Shown here piece by piece: positions 43,103 to 51,937 of a stretch of DNA of 64,000 bases. Both the position numbers and the translations under genes were made by a program. Below the pieces are notes generated by a model. It was given only the letters and a program-made list of their open reading frames with translations. It made no database searches and had not been told where the DNA came from. The DNA comes from Cocleimonas sp. (lineage in GTDB: Bacteria > Pseudomonadota > Gammaproteobacteria > Thiotrichales > Thiotrichaceae). The stretch's first letter is position 1; each line of letters opens with the position of its first letter. The stretch is taken from contig JAKIUW010000001.1 in assembly GCA_021647365.1 (NCBI GenBank), positions 1 through 64,000 on the forward strand, in the 5' to 3' direction.

Positions 43103-44140
43103 ATGGCAGATAATAAATCGTTCGACAAAAATATGCGAAACGTCACCGACGTTACAGCGAATATGAGTTCTGAAACGGTGTTGCAGCTTGGCCCGCTCGC
43201 ACCACTAGTGGGTAAATGGGAAGGCAATGGCACTGGTTGGAATATGATCGCCTTACCGTTCAAAGATAGATCAAATCCAAAAATTCCCTTTCGCATTTTG
43301 ATGAATCAGTATGACGAAAAGTTGGATTTTTCCACAGTGGGAGATAGCATTCCCAATCGTGGTATAAGCGAAGATCAGGAGGTTGCTACTCTCGATTATC
43401 AGCAAGTTATAAAGCAGATCGATGCAGAAGACTTCCCTGATAGTGGCCTTGCTGGTCCTGCTGGTAGTGATATTCATCATGAGCCAGGTCTTTGGATTCA
43501 CGTGAAAGAGGATCAGCCCAAAATTAATGAAATCAATATTGCTCGACTGGCATCGATCCCTCACGGCAATTCTGTCTTGGCGACTGGCACTGCTATGCAG
43601 GTAGATGGCATGCCAGAAATTCCTGGAATTAATTCGTTGCCATTTGGCCGATTTGAAAGCATTGATCAGACGCCGCCCGATGAATATGATTTTCGAGACC
43701 TTAGCGATGAATACTTGTCACCTTATAAACATTACATTGATAGTCCGTACATGGGTACAGTTACTGGTGTGCCAGGTTTTCCAGGATTCACTCCACGCAA
43801 TATGAATCAGATTCTCAACTTCGCAAATCAGGGCGTTGATATCGTTAAAACCACAATACTAAACGTAGACACCACGCGGGAGCACGGAGGCATCAAAAAC
43901 ATGCCGTTTGTAACGCGAGAGGCTGAACCAGTTTCCATGCGCTCAACTTTCTGGCTACAGCAACTCAAAGAAAAGGATAAATACGGTAACCCGAAACTGC
44001 GGTTACAATATAGTCAGGTCGTCATACTTGACTTTTTTGCGAATCGTGAAGATCAGATGCCAGGCCGGGCGCAGTGGCCGCATATCAGTATCAATACACT
44101 CGAGAAGGTAGGCGATTATCCAAACTATCCCATCAATTAG
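43103..44140 (+). CDS. unknown cytosolic protein, possible nitrobindin-like N-terminus
   Basis: The 345-residue protein has no signal peptide. The segment LGPLAPLVGKWEGNGTGWN (about residues 29-47) resembles the opening strand of nitrobindin/FABP-like beta-barrels (PLAPLLGxWxGxGxG). The rest, including HHEPGLWIHV, PHGNSVLATGTA and WPHISINTLEKV, could supply further barrel strands. I cannot assign a function; heme or fatty-acid-like ligand binding is a guess. A good GGAG ribosome-binding site precedes the ATG. It lies alone, downstream of a pseudogene. Confidence 0.7.
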   Translation: MADNKSFDKNMRNVTDVTANMSSETVLQLGPLAPLVGKWEGNGTGWNMIALPFKDRSNPKIPFRILMNQYDEKLDFSTVGDSIPNRGISEDQEVATLDYQQVIKQIDAEDFPDSGLAGPAGSDIHHEPGLWIHVKEDQPKINEINIARLASIPHGNSVLATGTAMQVDGMPEIPGINSLPFGRFESIDQTPPDEYDFRDLSDEYLSPYKHYIDSPYMGTVTGVPGFPGFTPRNMNQILNFANQGVDIVKTTILNVDTTREHGGIKNMPFVTREAEPVSMRSTFWLQQLKEKDKYGNPKLRLQYSQVVILDFFANREDQMPGRAQWPHISINTLEKVGDYPNYPIN

Positions 44141-44166
44141 AAAAAGCTATTATAAAAGCGATCAGT

Positions 44167-44195
44167 AAATGCGGTGCATCTCATGCACCGTATTT
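44167..44195 (+). terminator. stem-loop terminator of the unknown gene
   Basis: AAATG-CGGTGCAT-CTC-ATGCACCG-TATTT folds into a 13-bp stem with a three-base loop, 27 bp after the stop codon. The T-run is short (three), so strength is uncertain. Confidence 0.6.
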
Positions 44196-44289
44196 ACAAT
44201 TGTGTGATTAACACAGTAGGCTGGCTGAAGGTTTATTGTGAAGCCGACATACAATGATTAGAATAGTACACATCCGAAATACGCCCAAA

Positions 44290-44316
44290 TCATCATGTAA
44301 AACTAGGGGGGTGTAC
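44290..44316 (-). repeat. palindromic repeat half element, subtype B
   Basis: CATCATGTAAAACTA-G6-TGTAC lies upstream of the S4-domain gene. The second arm is missing. Confidence 0.85.
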
Positions 44317-44400
44317 CTGCAGTAGTCAAAGACTCTTTTGTAATGAAATCGGCGGGTTCTATGCTTTTGTTTACGGAAAGAATAAGTATAATCAGCGGCT

Positions 44401-44613
44401 ATGAAAGAAATTAAAATTACAAAAGAACCGGTAGAGCTGTATAAATTGCTAAAGTTTGAAAGTATTGTTTCCAGTGGTGGTGAAGCGAAGCATGTTATCT
44501 CAGAAGGGTTTGTCACACTTAATGGCACATTAGAAACACGCAAACGCAAGAAGTTGGTTTCTGGGGATGTGATTGAGTTTAATGGTGAAAAGTATAAGTT
44601 GCGTTTGGTGTGA
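44401..44613 (+). CDS. S4-domain RNA-binding protein (YbcJ-like)
   Basis: The 70-residue protein is essentially one S4 domain (VELYKLLKFESIVSSGGEAK, then GFVTLNGTLETRKRKKL, SGDVIEFNGEKY). It resembles YbcJ/RqcP-type small proteins, which bind structured RNA such as ribosomal RNA. The true role here is unknown. It is followed directly by a repeat pair. Confidence 0.88.
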   Translation: MKEIKITKEPVELYKLLKFESIVSSGGEAKHVISEGFVTLNGTLETRKRKKLVSGDVIEFNGEKYKLRLV

Positions 44614-44652
44614 GTGTTTTTAGTTATGTAACAACTAATCATGAAGCTGCTA

Positions 44653-44824
44653 AACATCATGTAAAAGTGGGGGGGTGTGCTTGTGGCATTAAGTTAAGTA
44701 CTGGGAACCCATCGACAAGCTCAGGCAACGCTCTTTATGACTACACGTTTGCTGAGCCTGTCGAAGTATTGCTCGCACATATCCTTAGCTTAATAGAATT
44801 ACACCCCCCCCACTTTTACATGAT
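44653..44824. repeat. palindromic repeat, subtype A, inside-out pair enclosing an inverted TCGAC-type repeat
   Basis: Left arm 44654-44682 (CATCATGTAAAAGT-G7-TGTGCTT) and right arm 44800-44825 (ACAC-C8-ACTTTTACATGATG) point outward. Between them, TCGACAAGCTCAGG (near 44708) and GCTGAGCCTGTCGA (near 44751) form a second inverted pair. The right arm's ATGATG supplies the start codon of the permease gene. Confidence 0.88.
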
Positions 44825-45581
44825 GGATTTCTTAAACATATTCACCACAGGACAACTTGTCGCAATCACACTGATCTTTATTTGGACAGGCTTTGTCCGT
44901 TCAGGGATTGGCTTTGGTGGCGCAGCGCTGGGATTGCCATTATTGCTATTGGTTGATGATCAGCCTTTGGTATTCCTACCCATCATAGGTACGCACTTAC
45001 TCTTTTTTACTACGATTACTCTTGTTAGTCGTAGCCATAATATAAATTGGCCAATCGTTGGTAAAGTCATGGCGGTGATTGTCTTACCTAAAATTGCAGG
45101 TTTGATTGGTTTATTTAGCTTTCCAAATTATTGGCTGGTGATGGCGGTGTTTAGTATCACGCTGTTTTATGGTGTTACATGGTTGATCAACTATACGATT
45201 AAAAGCCAATCCAAAACGGTTGATACGGTTTTGTTGATGCTAGGTGGTTATGTGAGTGGCACATCATTGATTGGCGCGCCATTAATTGCGGCTGTTGTCG
45301 CAAGGCATGTAACACGCATACAATTACGCGAAACGCTGTTTGTACTTTGGATTATTCTTGTTATTCTAAAAATGTCAGCGTTTGTCGCTTATGATGTGGA
45401 TTTACAATGGAAGTTCAGCCTAGTCTTATTGCCGTTTGTGGCGATAGGGCATGTCATCGGCTTGAAGGCGCATGATTATTTGGTTACTAGCGATAGTACG
45501 TTATTTCATCGATTCCTTGGTTTGTCACTGATTATTGTTTCTTTGGCAGGCTTGGTCAAATACTTATCAGAGAATGTGTAG
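44820..45581 (+). CDS. TauE/SafE-type sulfite or organo-sulfur exporter family permease
   Basis: The 253-residue protein has about eight hydrophobic segments and the TauE/SafE duplicated layout, with GFVRSGIGFGGAALGLPLLL in the first half and GGYVSGTSLIGAPLIAAVVA in the second. Members carry sulfite, sulfoacetate or other anions. The start codon (ATG at 44820 or 44823) lies in the end of a repeat arm, and no Shine-Dalgarno sequence is visible; the first membrane helix begins at once, so no later start works. A longer upstream frame only reads through repeats. Confidence 0.85.
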   Translation: MMDFLNIFTTGQLVAITLIFIWTGFVRSGIGFGGAALGLPLLLLVDDQPLVFLPIIGTHLLFFTTITLVSRSHNINWPIVGKVMAVIVLPKIAGLIGLFSFPNYWLVMAVFSITLFYGVTWLINYTIKSQSKTVDTVLLMLGGYVSGTSLIGAPLIAAVVARHVTRIQLRETLFVLWIILVILKMSAFVAYDVDLQWKFSLVLLPFVAIGHVIGLKAHDYLVTSDSTLFHRFLGLSLIIVSLAGLVKYLSENV

Positions 45582-45617
45582 GGTGTATGGGATGAATATA
45601 GTCGCATTTGTATTTAG

Positions 45618-45642
45618 GCATGTAAAACTAGGGGGGTGTGAA
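45618..45642 (-). repeat. palindromic repeat half element, subtype B, overlapping a gene start
   Basis: GCATGTAAAACTA-G6-TGTG ends in the first codons of the glyoxalase gene. The run TAGGGGGGTGTG can work as both purine-rich ribosome-binding tract and start codon (GTG at 45638). Confidence 0.85.
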
Positions 45643-46015
45643 TGTGAATAATAACTTCATCGCAATTCACCATGCCAGCATGATTATCTCTAATCTGGTC
45701 AAATCAAAACATTTTTATCATGAAATATTAGGCTTAGCGATTGATGATTCACGACCTGATTTATCTTTTGATGGCTTGTGGTTAAACATCAATGAGAATC
45801 AACAAATACATTTATTGCTGGTGGATAACCCAGATCCGTTCGAACGACCCTTACACGGTGGACGCGACAGGCATACAGCGTTTCGAGTAAAAGAATTATC
45901 GCTGATCCAAATGCGACTTGATAAGTATGAGGTTTCGTATACCTTAAGTAAATCAGGAAGAAAAGCGCTTTTTTGTAGAGACCCAGATGGAAATACTTTG
46001 GAAATAATGGAATGA
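45638..46015 (+). CDS. glyoxalase/VOC-superfamily protein
   Basis: The 125-residue single-domain protein shows the VOC pattern IAIHHASMIISNLVKSKHFY with HEILGL, a middle HTAFRV strand and FCRDPDGNTLEIME at the end, which contains the metal-ligand Glu. Substrate cannot be deduced. The start is a GTG in repeat DNA, supported by the conserved IHH strand directly after it. The stop overlaps the next gene (ATGA). Confidence 0.87.
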   Translation: MNVNNNFIAIHHASMIISNLVKSKHFYHEILGLAIDDSRPDLSFDGLWLNINENQQIHLLLVDNPDPFERPLHGGRDRHTAFRVKELSLIQMRLDKYEVSYTLSKSGRKALFCRDPDGNTLEIME

Positions 46016-46479
46016 CAAAAGAAAAATCAAAGACAGATATTGCAGAGAATGAATTCCAAACTGCTTTTAAAGGTAAATTTTACGGGGTGTTAAAATGGGA
46101 TCAACTGGATGACTTGTGGAAAAAAATTAAAAATAATAAAAAAGAAGGCTGGTATGTCTACGCAATAGGGGATATGCCTCCTGAAAAACGTGTTAGTGGA
46201 AAAGTCCTAGAAACCGTAATAAATGAATTAAATGTGTTACTTCGTCGGGAACATGATGAGGATTATTGTGGCATTGTTTATACTGATAGCCTAACAACCC
46301 CGAGTTTCATTAAAGTGTTTGACCCAAATAATGTTGGAACCTCGTGTAGCATTGCTAAAACGCCACCTTTACCTGGTTGGACGATTAGTAAACTACCGCC
46401 TTCTGACTTATTGGCACCTATGAAGCAAACCACAAAAAGAAAACGCTGGTGGGATAAGATGTTTAGTAAGTCTCAATAA
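46012..46479 (+). CDS. conserved hypothetical protein, 155 aa
   Basis: No named family is recognised. The soluble protein has a compact core (GKFYGVLKWDQLDDLWKKI, WYVYAIGDMPPEK, RREHDEDYCGIVYTDS, IKVFDPNNVGTSC, PPLPGWTISKLPP) and a basic tail. The well-ordered Trp/Tyr-rich motifs suggest a single conserved domain. Translation is coupled to the glyoxalase gene by a four-base overlap. Confidence 0.8.
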   Translation: MTKEKSKTDIAENEFQTAFKGKFYGVLKWDQLDDLWKKIKNNKKEGWYVYAIGDMPPEKRVSGKVLETVINELNVLLRREHDEDYCGIVYTDSLTTPSFIKVFDPNNVGTSCSIAKTPPLPGWTISKLPPSDLLAPMKQTTKRKRWWDKMFSKSQ

Positions 46480-46530
46480 ATTAATAATAAGAGACAGAGC
46501 ATCCCCAAAACTGGCTGGAGAATAATAAAA

Positions 46531-47157
46531 ATGAATAAGCTAGCAACAATATCTTTAGTAACCGTACTGGGTGTAGCAGGTGGTGGCGCATATATGGCAA
46601 TGAACCCTGACAAAGCCTCTGAATTTGCGCAATATATCCCTGAGCCAGTCACTGGTCTTATGAATGAATATTTACCAGAAGATTTTAAACCTGCATTTTT
46701 AACACAAAACACAATTGTAGAAACTGAAGAGTTTGTAGAAGAGCAGGGAGTATCACCTCAGCAAGACGAGTCAGTTGTATTCCAAGATAACCAAAACGAA
46801 GAAGAGCAAGCACAAGAAGCCGCTGAAGAAGTTGTTGCTAATAGCATGGAAGAAGTGAATGACGAGCAAGATGTTATGAATGTGGCAATGGATGAAATCC
46901 AAGATGCATTAGGGAAAGAGCTTGCAGAACAAACAAGTGAGCCCGTTGACGCGGTTTCTGCTGTTAAAAAAGAAGTTTCAAATAATCCAAAAGCTGTAAA
47001 AATTGAGCAGAAAATTGATGGTATCAATGCTGAGATTTCTAAATTAGATTCTGAGAATGAGCAGCTAAAAGACCGATTCCAGCAAATTCTTAAGAAAAAT
47101 AGAGAACTTGCAGAGCAACTTAAAGCAATTGATGAGCAGCTAACAGCGACAAACTAA
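46531..47157 (+). CDS. envelope protein with N-terminal anchor, acidic linker and coiled coil
   Basis: The 208-residue protein begins with a hydrophobic segment (ISLVTVLGVAGGGAYMAM) that could be an uncleaved anchor. A Glu/Gln/Asp-rich linker follows (about residues 65-140), and then a heptad-like coiled coil (KIEQKIDGINAEISKLDSEN onwards). It seems periplasmic and elongated. No family is recognised. A GGAG-containing ribosome-binding site precedes the ATG. Confidence 0.68.
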   Translation: MNKLATISLVTVLGVAGGGAYMAMNPDKASEFAQYIPEPVTGLMNEYLPEDFKPAFLTQNTIVETEEFVEEQGVSPQQDESVVFQDNQNEEEQAQEAAEEVVANSMEEVNDEQDVMNVAMDEIQDALGKELAEQTSEPVDAVSAVKKEVSNNPKAVKIEQKIDGINAEISKLDSENEQLKDRFQQILKKNRELAEQLKAIDEQLTATN

Positions 47158-47331
47158 TATTTGTTTTTTAGAAGCTCACTTTTTGGTAAAAAAATGGCTT
47201 CTATTAGTGTTAGCTTATAGACACTCTATTAGCTTTTCGAGTAGAATACGCTCGCTTGAAGTTTCTAGTTTATTTTTGCAAATATTCAACTGAATATATA
47301 ACGCAGAATTAAACAATTTACACTATAAACG

Positions 47332-47366
47332 GGATGGCTTTCCAATTTTGGATGTCATCCTTTTTT
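47332..47366 (+). terminator. intrinsic terminator upstream of carA
   Basis: GGATGGC (47332-47338) and GTCATCC (47354-47360) pair at six of seven positions and are followed by six T. It would end transcription from the preceding gene; it could also attenuate a longer carA leader. Confidence 0.6.
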
Positions 47367-47406
47367 GTGTCAAATTTTAGAACGAATAGCCATGTTTTAG
47401 ACTACA

Positions 47407-47428
47407 ATAATACCTAAATTGGTATTAT
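47407..47428. promoter_or_regulatory. palindrome just upstream of carA
   Basis: ATAATACC-TAAATT-GGTATTAT is a perfect 8-bp-arm inverted repeat ending 22 bp before the carA start codon. Position suggests an operator of carAB, or a site overlapping its -10 region. Confidence 0.5.
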
Positions 47429-47450
47429 AAAATTATGAGCGGAGGTCAGC

Positions 47451-48623
47451 TTGAAAAAGAGTGCAATTCTCGTTTTAGAAGATGGAAGTGTTTTTAAAGG
47501 CAAAGCTATTGGATACGAATCCAGTAGTGTGGGTGAAGTGGTGTTTAATACTGCTTTAACAGGCTATCAAGAAATATTGACAGATCCTTCTTATGCTAGT
47601 CAGATGATTACGCTGACATATCCTCATATTGGTAATACAGGAATAACCTCAGAAGACGAGGAAGCGGAAACTATTTTCGCAACAGGCCTTATTGTTAAAG
47701 ATGTTCCTAATCAATACAGTAATTGGCGCGCAGAAGAATCTCTTTCTGAATATTTAGTCCGTAAAAAAGTGGTCGCGATTGGTGATATTGATACGCGTCG
47801 TTTGACACGGATCTTGCGTGAAAAAGGTGCGCAACGTGGTTGCATTATCGCAGGTGCTGCTTTAAGTAACAGCAATGATGACAATGTTGCACAAGCAACC
47901 AAAGAAATTGAAGGTTTCGCAGGTCTTAAAGGTGCCGATTTAGCAAAAGTTGTTTCTACCAAAGAAACTTACACATGGACTGAAGGCACGTGGGATCTTG
48001 ATCCTAATATCAATAAAGTATTAGATGAATCAGGCGAAGTATTTAATGTTGTGGCTTATGACTTTGGTGTTAAAAAGAATATTCTAAGAATGCTGGTTGA
48101 TCGTGGCTGTAAAGTAACGGTTGTACCCGCGCAAACACCTGCGACAGAGATTTTGGCAATGAATCCTGATGGCGTGTTCTTATCCAATGGCCCGGGTGAT
48201 CCAGAGCCTTGTGATTATGCAATCAGTGCGATTCAAAGCATCCTAGAGAAAAAATTACCGACGTTTGGTATTTGTCTTGGACATCAGCTACTAGGTCTAG
48301 CTAGTGGTGCATCAACTGTAAAAATGAAATTCGGACATCACGGTGCTAATCATCCTGTTCAAGATTTAGAAACTAAAAAAGTGGCTATCACCAGCCAGAA
48401 CCATGGTTTTGCGGTTGATGAAGATAGTTTGCCAGATAACTTAGTTGCTACACACCGTTCATTGTTTGATAAGAGTTTACAAGGTGTAAGGCGCACTGAT
48501 TGTCCTGCGTACAGTTTTCAAGGACATCCAGAAGCGAGTCCTGGGCCGCACGATATTGCGCCTATTTTTGACGATTTTATTAATTTGATGGCGCAAGCTA
48601 AAAATAACCAGGAGGCACGTTGA
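47451..48623 (+). CDS. carA: carbamoyl-phosphate synthase small subunit
   Basis: The 390-residue glutaminase subunit supplies ammonia to CarB for arginine and pyrimidine synthesis. The N-terminal domain is followed by a class I glutamine amidotransferase domain with FLSNGPGDPEPC, the nucleophile Cys in GICLGHQLLGLA, and the His/Glu pair in FQGHPEASPGPHD. The start is a TTG at 47451, supported by a perfect GCGGAGGTCAGC ribosome-binding site directly upstream. Confidence 0.97.
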   Translation: MKKSAILVLEDGSVFKGKAIGYESSSVGEVVFNTALTGYQEILTDPSYASQMITLTYPHIGNTGITSEDEEAETIFATGLIVKDVPNQYSNWRAEESLSEYLVRKKVVAIGDIDTRRLTRILREKGAQRGCIIAGAALSNSNDDNVAQATKEIEGFAGLKGADLAKVVSTKETYTWTEGTWDLDPNINKVLDESGEVFNVVAYDFGVKKNILRMLVDRGCKVTVVPAQTPATEILAMNPDGVFLSNGPGDPEPCDYAISAIQSILEKKLPTFGICLGHQLLGLASGASTVKMKFGHHGANHPVQDLETKKVAITSQNHGFAVDEDSLPDNLVATHRSLFDKSLQGVRRTDCPAYSFQGHPEASPGPHDIAPIFDDFINLMAQAKNNQEAR

Positions 48624-48624
48624 T

Positions 48625-51600
48625 ATGCCAAAACGTACCGACATAAAAAGCATCCTAATTATTGGTGCAGGCCCAATTGTCATCGGCCAAGCCTGTGAGT
48701 TCGACTACTCTGGCGCACAAGCCTGTAAAGCACTGCGCGAAGAAGGCTACCGAGTTATTTTGGTTAATTCTAATCCAGCAACGATTATGACTGATCCAGA
48801 AATGGCAGATGCAACCTATATCGAGCCTATCGAATGGAAAACAGTTGAAGCGATTATCGAAAAAGAACGCCCAGACGTTTTATTGCCCACCATGGGTGGT
48901 CAAACAGCGCTTAACTGTGCGTTAGATTTAGATAAGCATGGCGTATTAGAAAAGTACGGCATCGAAATGATAGGCGCGAAAAAAGAAGCCATCGATATGG
49001 CAGAAGATCGCGAAAAATTCCGTGTTGCAATGGAAGAAATTGGGCTGAATTCTGCACGATCAGGCGTTGCACATAGCATGGAAGAAGCACGCCAAATTCA
49101 AAAAGGCTTAGGCTTTCCAACGGTTTGTCGCCCTTCATTCACCATGGGTGGTTCAGGCGGTGGTATCGCTTACAATATGGATGAGTTTGAAGAAATCATC
49201 GCTCGCGGTCTTGATATGTCGCCGACTACTGAGGTTCTACTCGAAGAGTCACTGCTAGGCTGGAAAGAATACGAAATGGAAGTGGTTCGTGATACCGCTG
49301 ATAACTGTATTATTATCTGTGCTATTGAAAACCTTGACCCAATGGGTATTCACACAGGCGATTCGATCACCGTTGCACCAGCACAAACGCTAACCGATAA
49401 AGAATATCAAATGCTGCGTAATGCCTCATTACAGATATTGCGTAAAATTGGCGTTGAAACGGGTGGTTCAAACGTACAAATGTCCATCAACCCCGATGAT
49501 GGGCGTATGGTAATCATCGAGATGAATCCGCGTGTTTCGCGTTCATCTGCGCTAGCTTCAAAAGCTACAGGTTTCCCCATTGCAAAAATCGCGGCAAAGC
49601 TTGCGGTGGGTTATACATTAGATGAGCTTCAAAATGATATTACTGGTGGCGCAACACCAGCATCATTTGAGCCTTCGATCGATTACGTGGTGACAAAAAT
49701 CCCACGTTTCACCTTTGAAAAATTCCCAAAAGCGGATAAGCGTTTAACCACGCAAATGAAATCTGTGGGCGAGGTGATGGCGATTGGTCGTACCTTCCAA
49801 GAGTCATTCCAAAAAGCACTACGCGGGATGGAAACAGATATTGATGGCATGGACGAGCGAGTTGAGCTTGATGACCCAGATGCTACAGACACCTTGCGTC
49901 GTGAACTATCCGAAGCGGGACCTGAGCGTATTTTGTACGTGGCTGATGGCTTTCGTCATGGTTTGAGCCAGCAAGACTTATTCGATTTAACGGCAATTGA
50001 TCCTTGGTTTTTAAATCAAATCGAAGAATTAGTAGCATTGGAAGCGAGCCTAAAAGGTCGTTTATTAAGTAGCGTTGAAAAAGATGAAATGTTTGAGCTA
50101 AAGCGCAAAGGTTTCTCTGATCGTCGTTTAGCAAAATTATTGGATGTAAGAGAAAGAAAAATTAGAAAGCATCGACATGACTTGTCTGTTCGCCCAATTT
50201 ACAAGCGTGTTGATACCTGTGCGGCTGAATTTTCTACCGACACGGCTTATATGTACTCAAGTTACGATGAAGAATGTGAAGCAAACCCAACTAGCAATGA
50301 TAAAATCATGATCTTGGGTGGCGGACCAAATAGAATTGGTCAAGGTATCGAATTTGACTACTGTTGTGTACATGCAGCTTTAGCGATGCGTGAAGATGGT
50401 TACGAAACCATTATGGTCAACTGTAACCCTGAGACGGTTTCTACGGACTATGATACATCTGACAGATTATTCTTTGAGCCATTAACATTGGAAGATGTGC
50501 TTGAAATTGTTGACTTAGAAAAGCCAAAAGGCGTAATAGTGCAATATGGCGGTCAAACACCGCTGAAATTAGCCGATGCACTAGAATCAGCGGGTACACC
50601 CATTATTGGAACAAGCCCCGACGCGATTGACCTTGCAGAAGACAGAGAACGCTTCCAGCAATTGATTGAAAATCTAGGCTTAAAACAACCACCGAATAGA
50701 ACGGCGCGTAATATTGAAGAAGGCGTTCGTTTGGCAGAAGAGGTGGGTTATCCTCTGGTTGTTCGTCCGTCTTATGTTCTTGGTGGTCGTGCGATGGAAA
50801 TTGTCCACAATGAAGACGACTTACGTATTTATATGCGTGATGCGGTATCGGTTTCTAATGATTCACCTGTATTATTAGATCGTTTCCTAGATGATGCGAT
50901 TGAAGTCGATGTTGATGCAATCTGTGATGGAAAAGATGTTTTAATAGGTGGCATTATGCAACACATAGAGCAGGCAGGCGTTCACTCGGGTGATTCGGCT
51001 TGTTCGCTTCCTCCTTATTCTTTAAGTAATGATGTGCAAGATAGAATGCGTGAGCAGACTAAACAGATGGCATTGGCATTGAATGTTATTGGCTTGATGA
51101 ATGTCCAATTCGCTATTAAGAAAGATGGTGATAAAGAAGTGATTTACGTGTTGGAAGTAAATCCACGTGCATCACGTACTGTGCCTTATGTTTCTAAAGC
51201 AACAGGTCGTCCGTTAGCTAAAATCGCTGCACGTTGTATGGCGGGCACTTCACTAGCAGATCAGGGTGCATTAGAAGAGATTATTCCTGATTTTTACTCA
51301 GTGAAAGAAGCGGTATTCCCGTTTATTAAATTTCCAGGTGTTGATCCAATCTTAGGCCCCGAAATGAAATCAACGGGTGAAGTGATGGGCGTAGGTAAAA
51401 CTTTTGCCGAAGCCTTTGGTAAATCGCAACTTGCGGCAAGTGTTGAATTCCCGAAACAGGGCGGAACAGCCTTTTTAAGTGTTCGTGATACGGATCGTAA
51501 AGCATTGTTGGATGTTGCAAAGTTATTAAAAGACCTAGACTTTACATTAGTTGCAACGCGTGGAACTGCACGTAGCCTTGAAGAGGCTGGTTTTAAATGT

Positions 51601-51846
51601 GAAACAGTGAAGAAGGTTAGAGAAGGGCGACCAAATATCGTCGACTTGGTTAAAAATGATCAAGTGAACTTAATCGTGAATACCACCGAAGGTAAAAAAG
51701 CGATTGCAGATTCATTTGAAATCCGTCGTGAAGCATTGCAAGGAAAAGTCACGTATACTACAACCATTACTGGTGCATGGGCTACATGCCAAGCAATGAT
51801 GTATGTTGATAAAGCTGAAGTATATAAACTTCAAGATTTGCATTAA
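48625..51846 (+). CDS. carB: carbamoyl-phosphate synthase large subunit
   Basis: The 1073-residue synthetase has two homologous ATP-grasp halves (about residues 1-400 and 555-935): LIIGAGPIVIGQACEFDYSG in the first and MILGGGPNRIGQGIEFDYCC in the second. An oligomerisation region lies between them and an MGS-like allosteric domain at the C-terminus (about 940-1073). Length equals E. coli CarB. It starts one base after carA. Confidence 0.98.
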   Translation: MPKRTDIKSILIIGAGPIVIGQACEFDYSGAQACKALREEGYRVILVNSNPATIMTDPEMADATYIEPIEWKTVEAIIEKERPDVLLPTMGGQTALNCALDLDKHGVLEKYGIEMIGAKKEAIDMAEDREKFRVAMEEIGLNSARSGVAHSMEEARQIQKGLGFPTVCRPSFTMGGSGGGIAYNMDEFEEIIARGLDMSPTTEVLLEESLLGWKEYEMEVVRDTADNCIIICAIENLDPMGIHTGDSITVAPAQTLTDKEYQMLRNASLQILRKIGVETGGSNVQMSINPDDGRMVIIEMNPRVSRSSALASKATGFPIAKIAAKLAVGYTLDELQNDITGGATPASFEPSIDYVVTKIPRFTFEKFPKADKRLTTQMKSVGEVMAIGRTFQESFQKALRGMETDIDGMDERVELDDPDATDTLRRELSEAGPERILYVADGFRHGLSQQDLFDLTAIDPWFLNQIEELVALEASLKGRLLSSVEKDEMFELKRKGFSDRRLAKLLDVRERKIRKHRHDLSVRPIYKRVDTCAAEFSTDTAYMYSSYDEECEANPTSNDKIMILGGGPNRIGQGIEFDYCCVHAALAMREDGYETIMVNCNPETVSTDYDTSDRLFFEPLTLEDVLEIVDLEKPKGVIVQYGGQTPLKLADALESAGTPIIGTSPDAIDLAEDRERFQQLIENLGLKQPPNRTARNIEEGVRLAEEVGYPLVVRPSYVLGGRAMEIVHNEDDLRIYMRDAVSVSNDSPVLLDRFLDDAIEVDVDAICDGKDVLIGGIMQHIEQAGVHSGDSACSLPPYSLSNDVQDRMREQTKQMALALNVIGLMNVQFAIKKDGDKEVIYVLEVNPRASRTVPYVSKATGRPLAKIAARCMAGTSLADQGALEEIIPDFYSVKEAVFPFIKFPGVDPILGPEMKSTGEVMGVGKTFAEAFGKSQLAASVEFPKQGGTAFLSVRDTDRKALLDVAKLLKDLDFTLVATRGTARSLEEAGFKCETVKKVREGRPNIVDLVKNDQVNLIVNTTEGKKAIADSFEIRREALQGKVTYTTTITGAWATCQAMMYVDKAEVYKLQDLH

Positions 51847-51937
51847 GTCTGCTTCGTATTAGAAACAAAGTCAGGTACAAATAAATTCCACAACAGTAGG
51901 CAGGGCTTGTGTACGGTTGTTATTGGAGAAATTAAAA

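Noticed and set aside
43103..44140. Peroxidase or dioxygenase
   Set aside because: HH and other His residues are present, but no recognisable metal-binding motif or family signature supports it.
44610..44819. 70-residue N-terminal extension of the TauE-type permease
   Set aside because: It translates two repeat arms and the TCGAC-type repeat (HHVKVGG, LHPPHFYMM); the membrane domain starts only after 44820.
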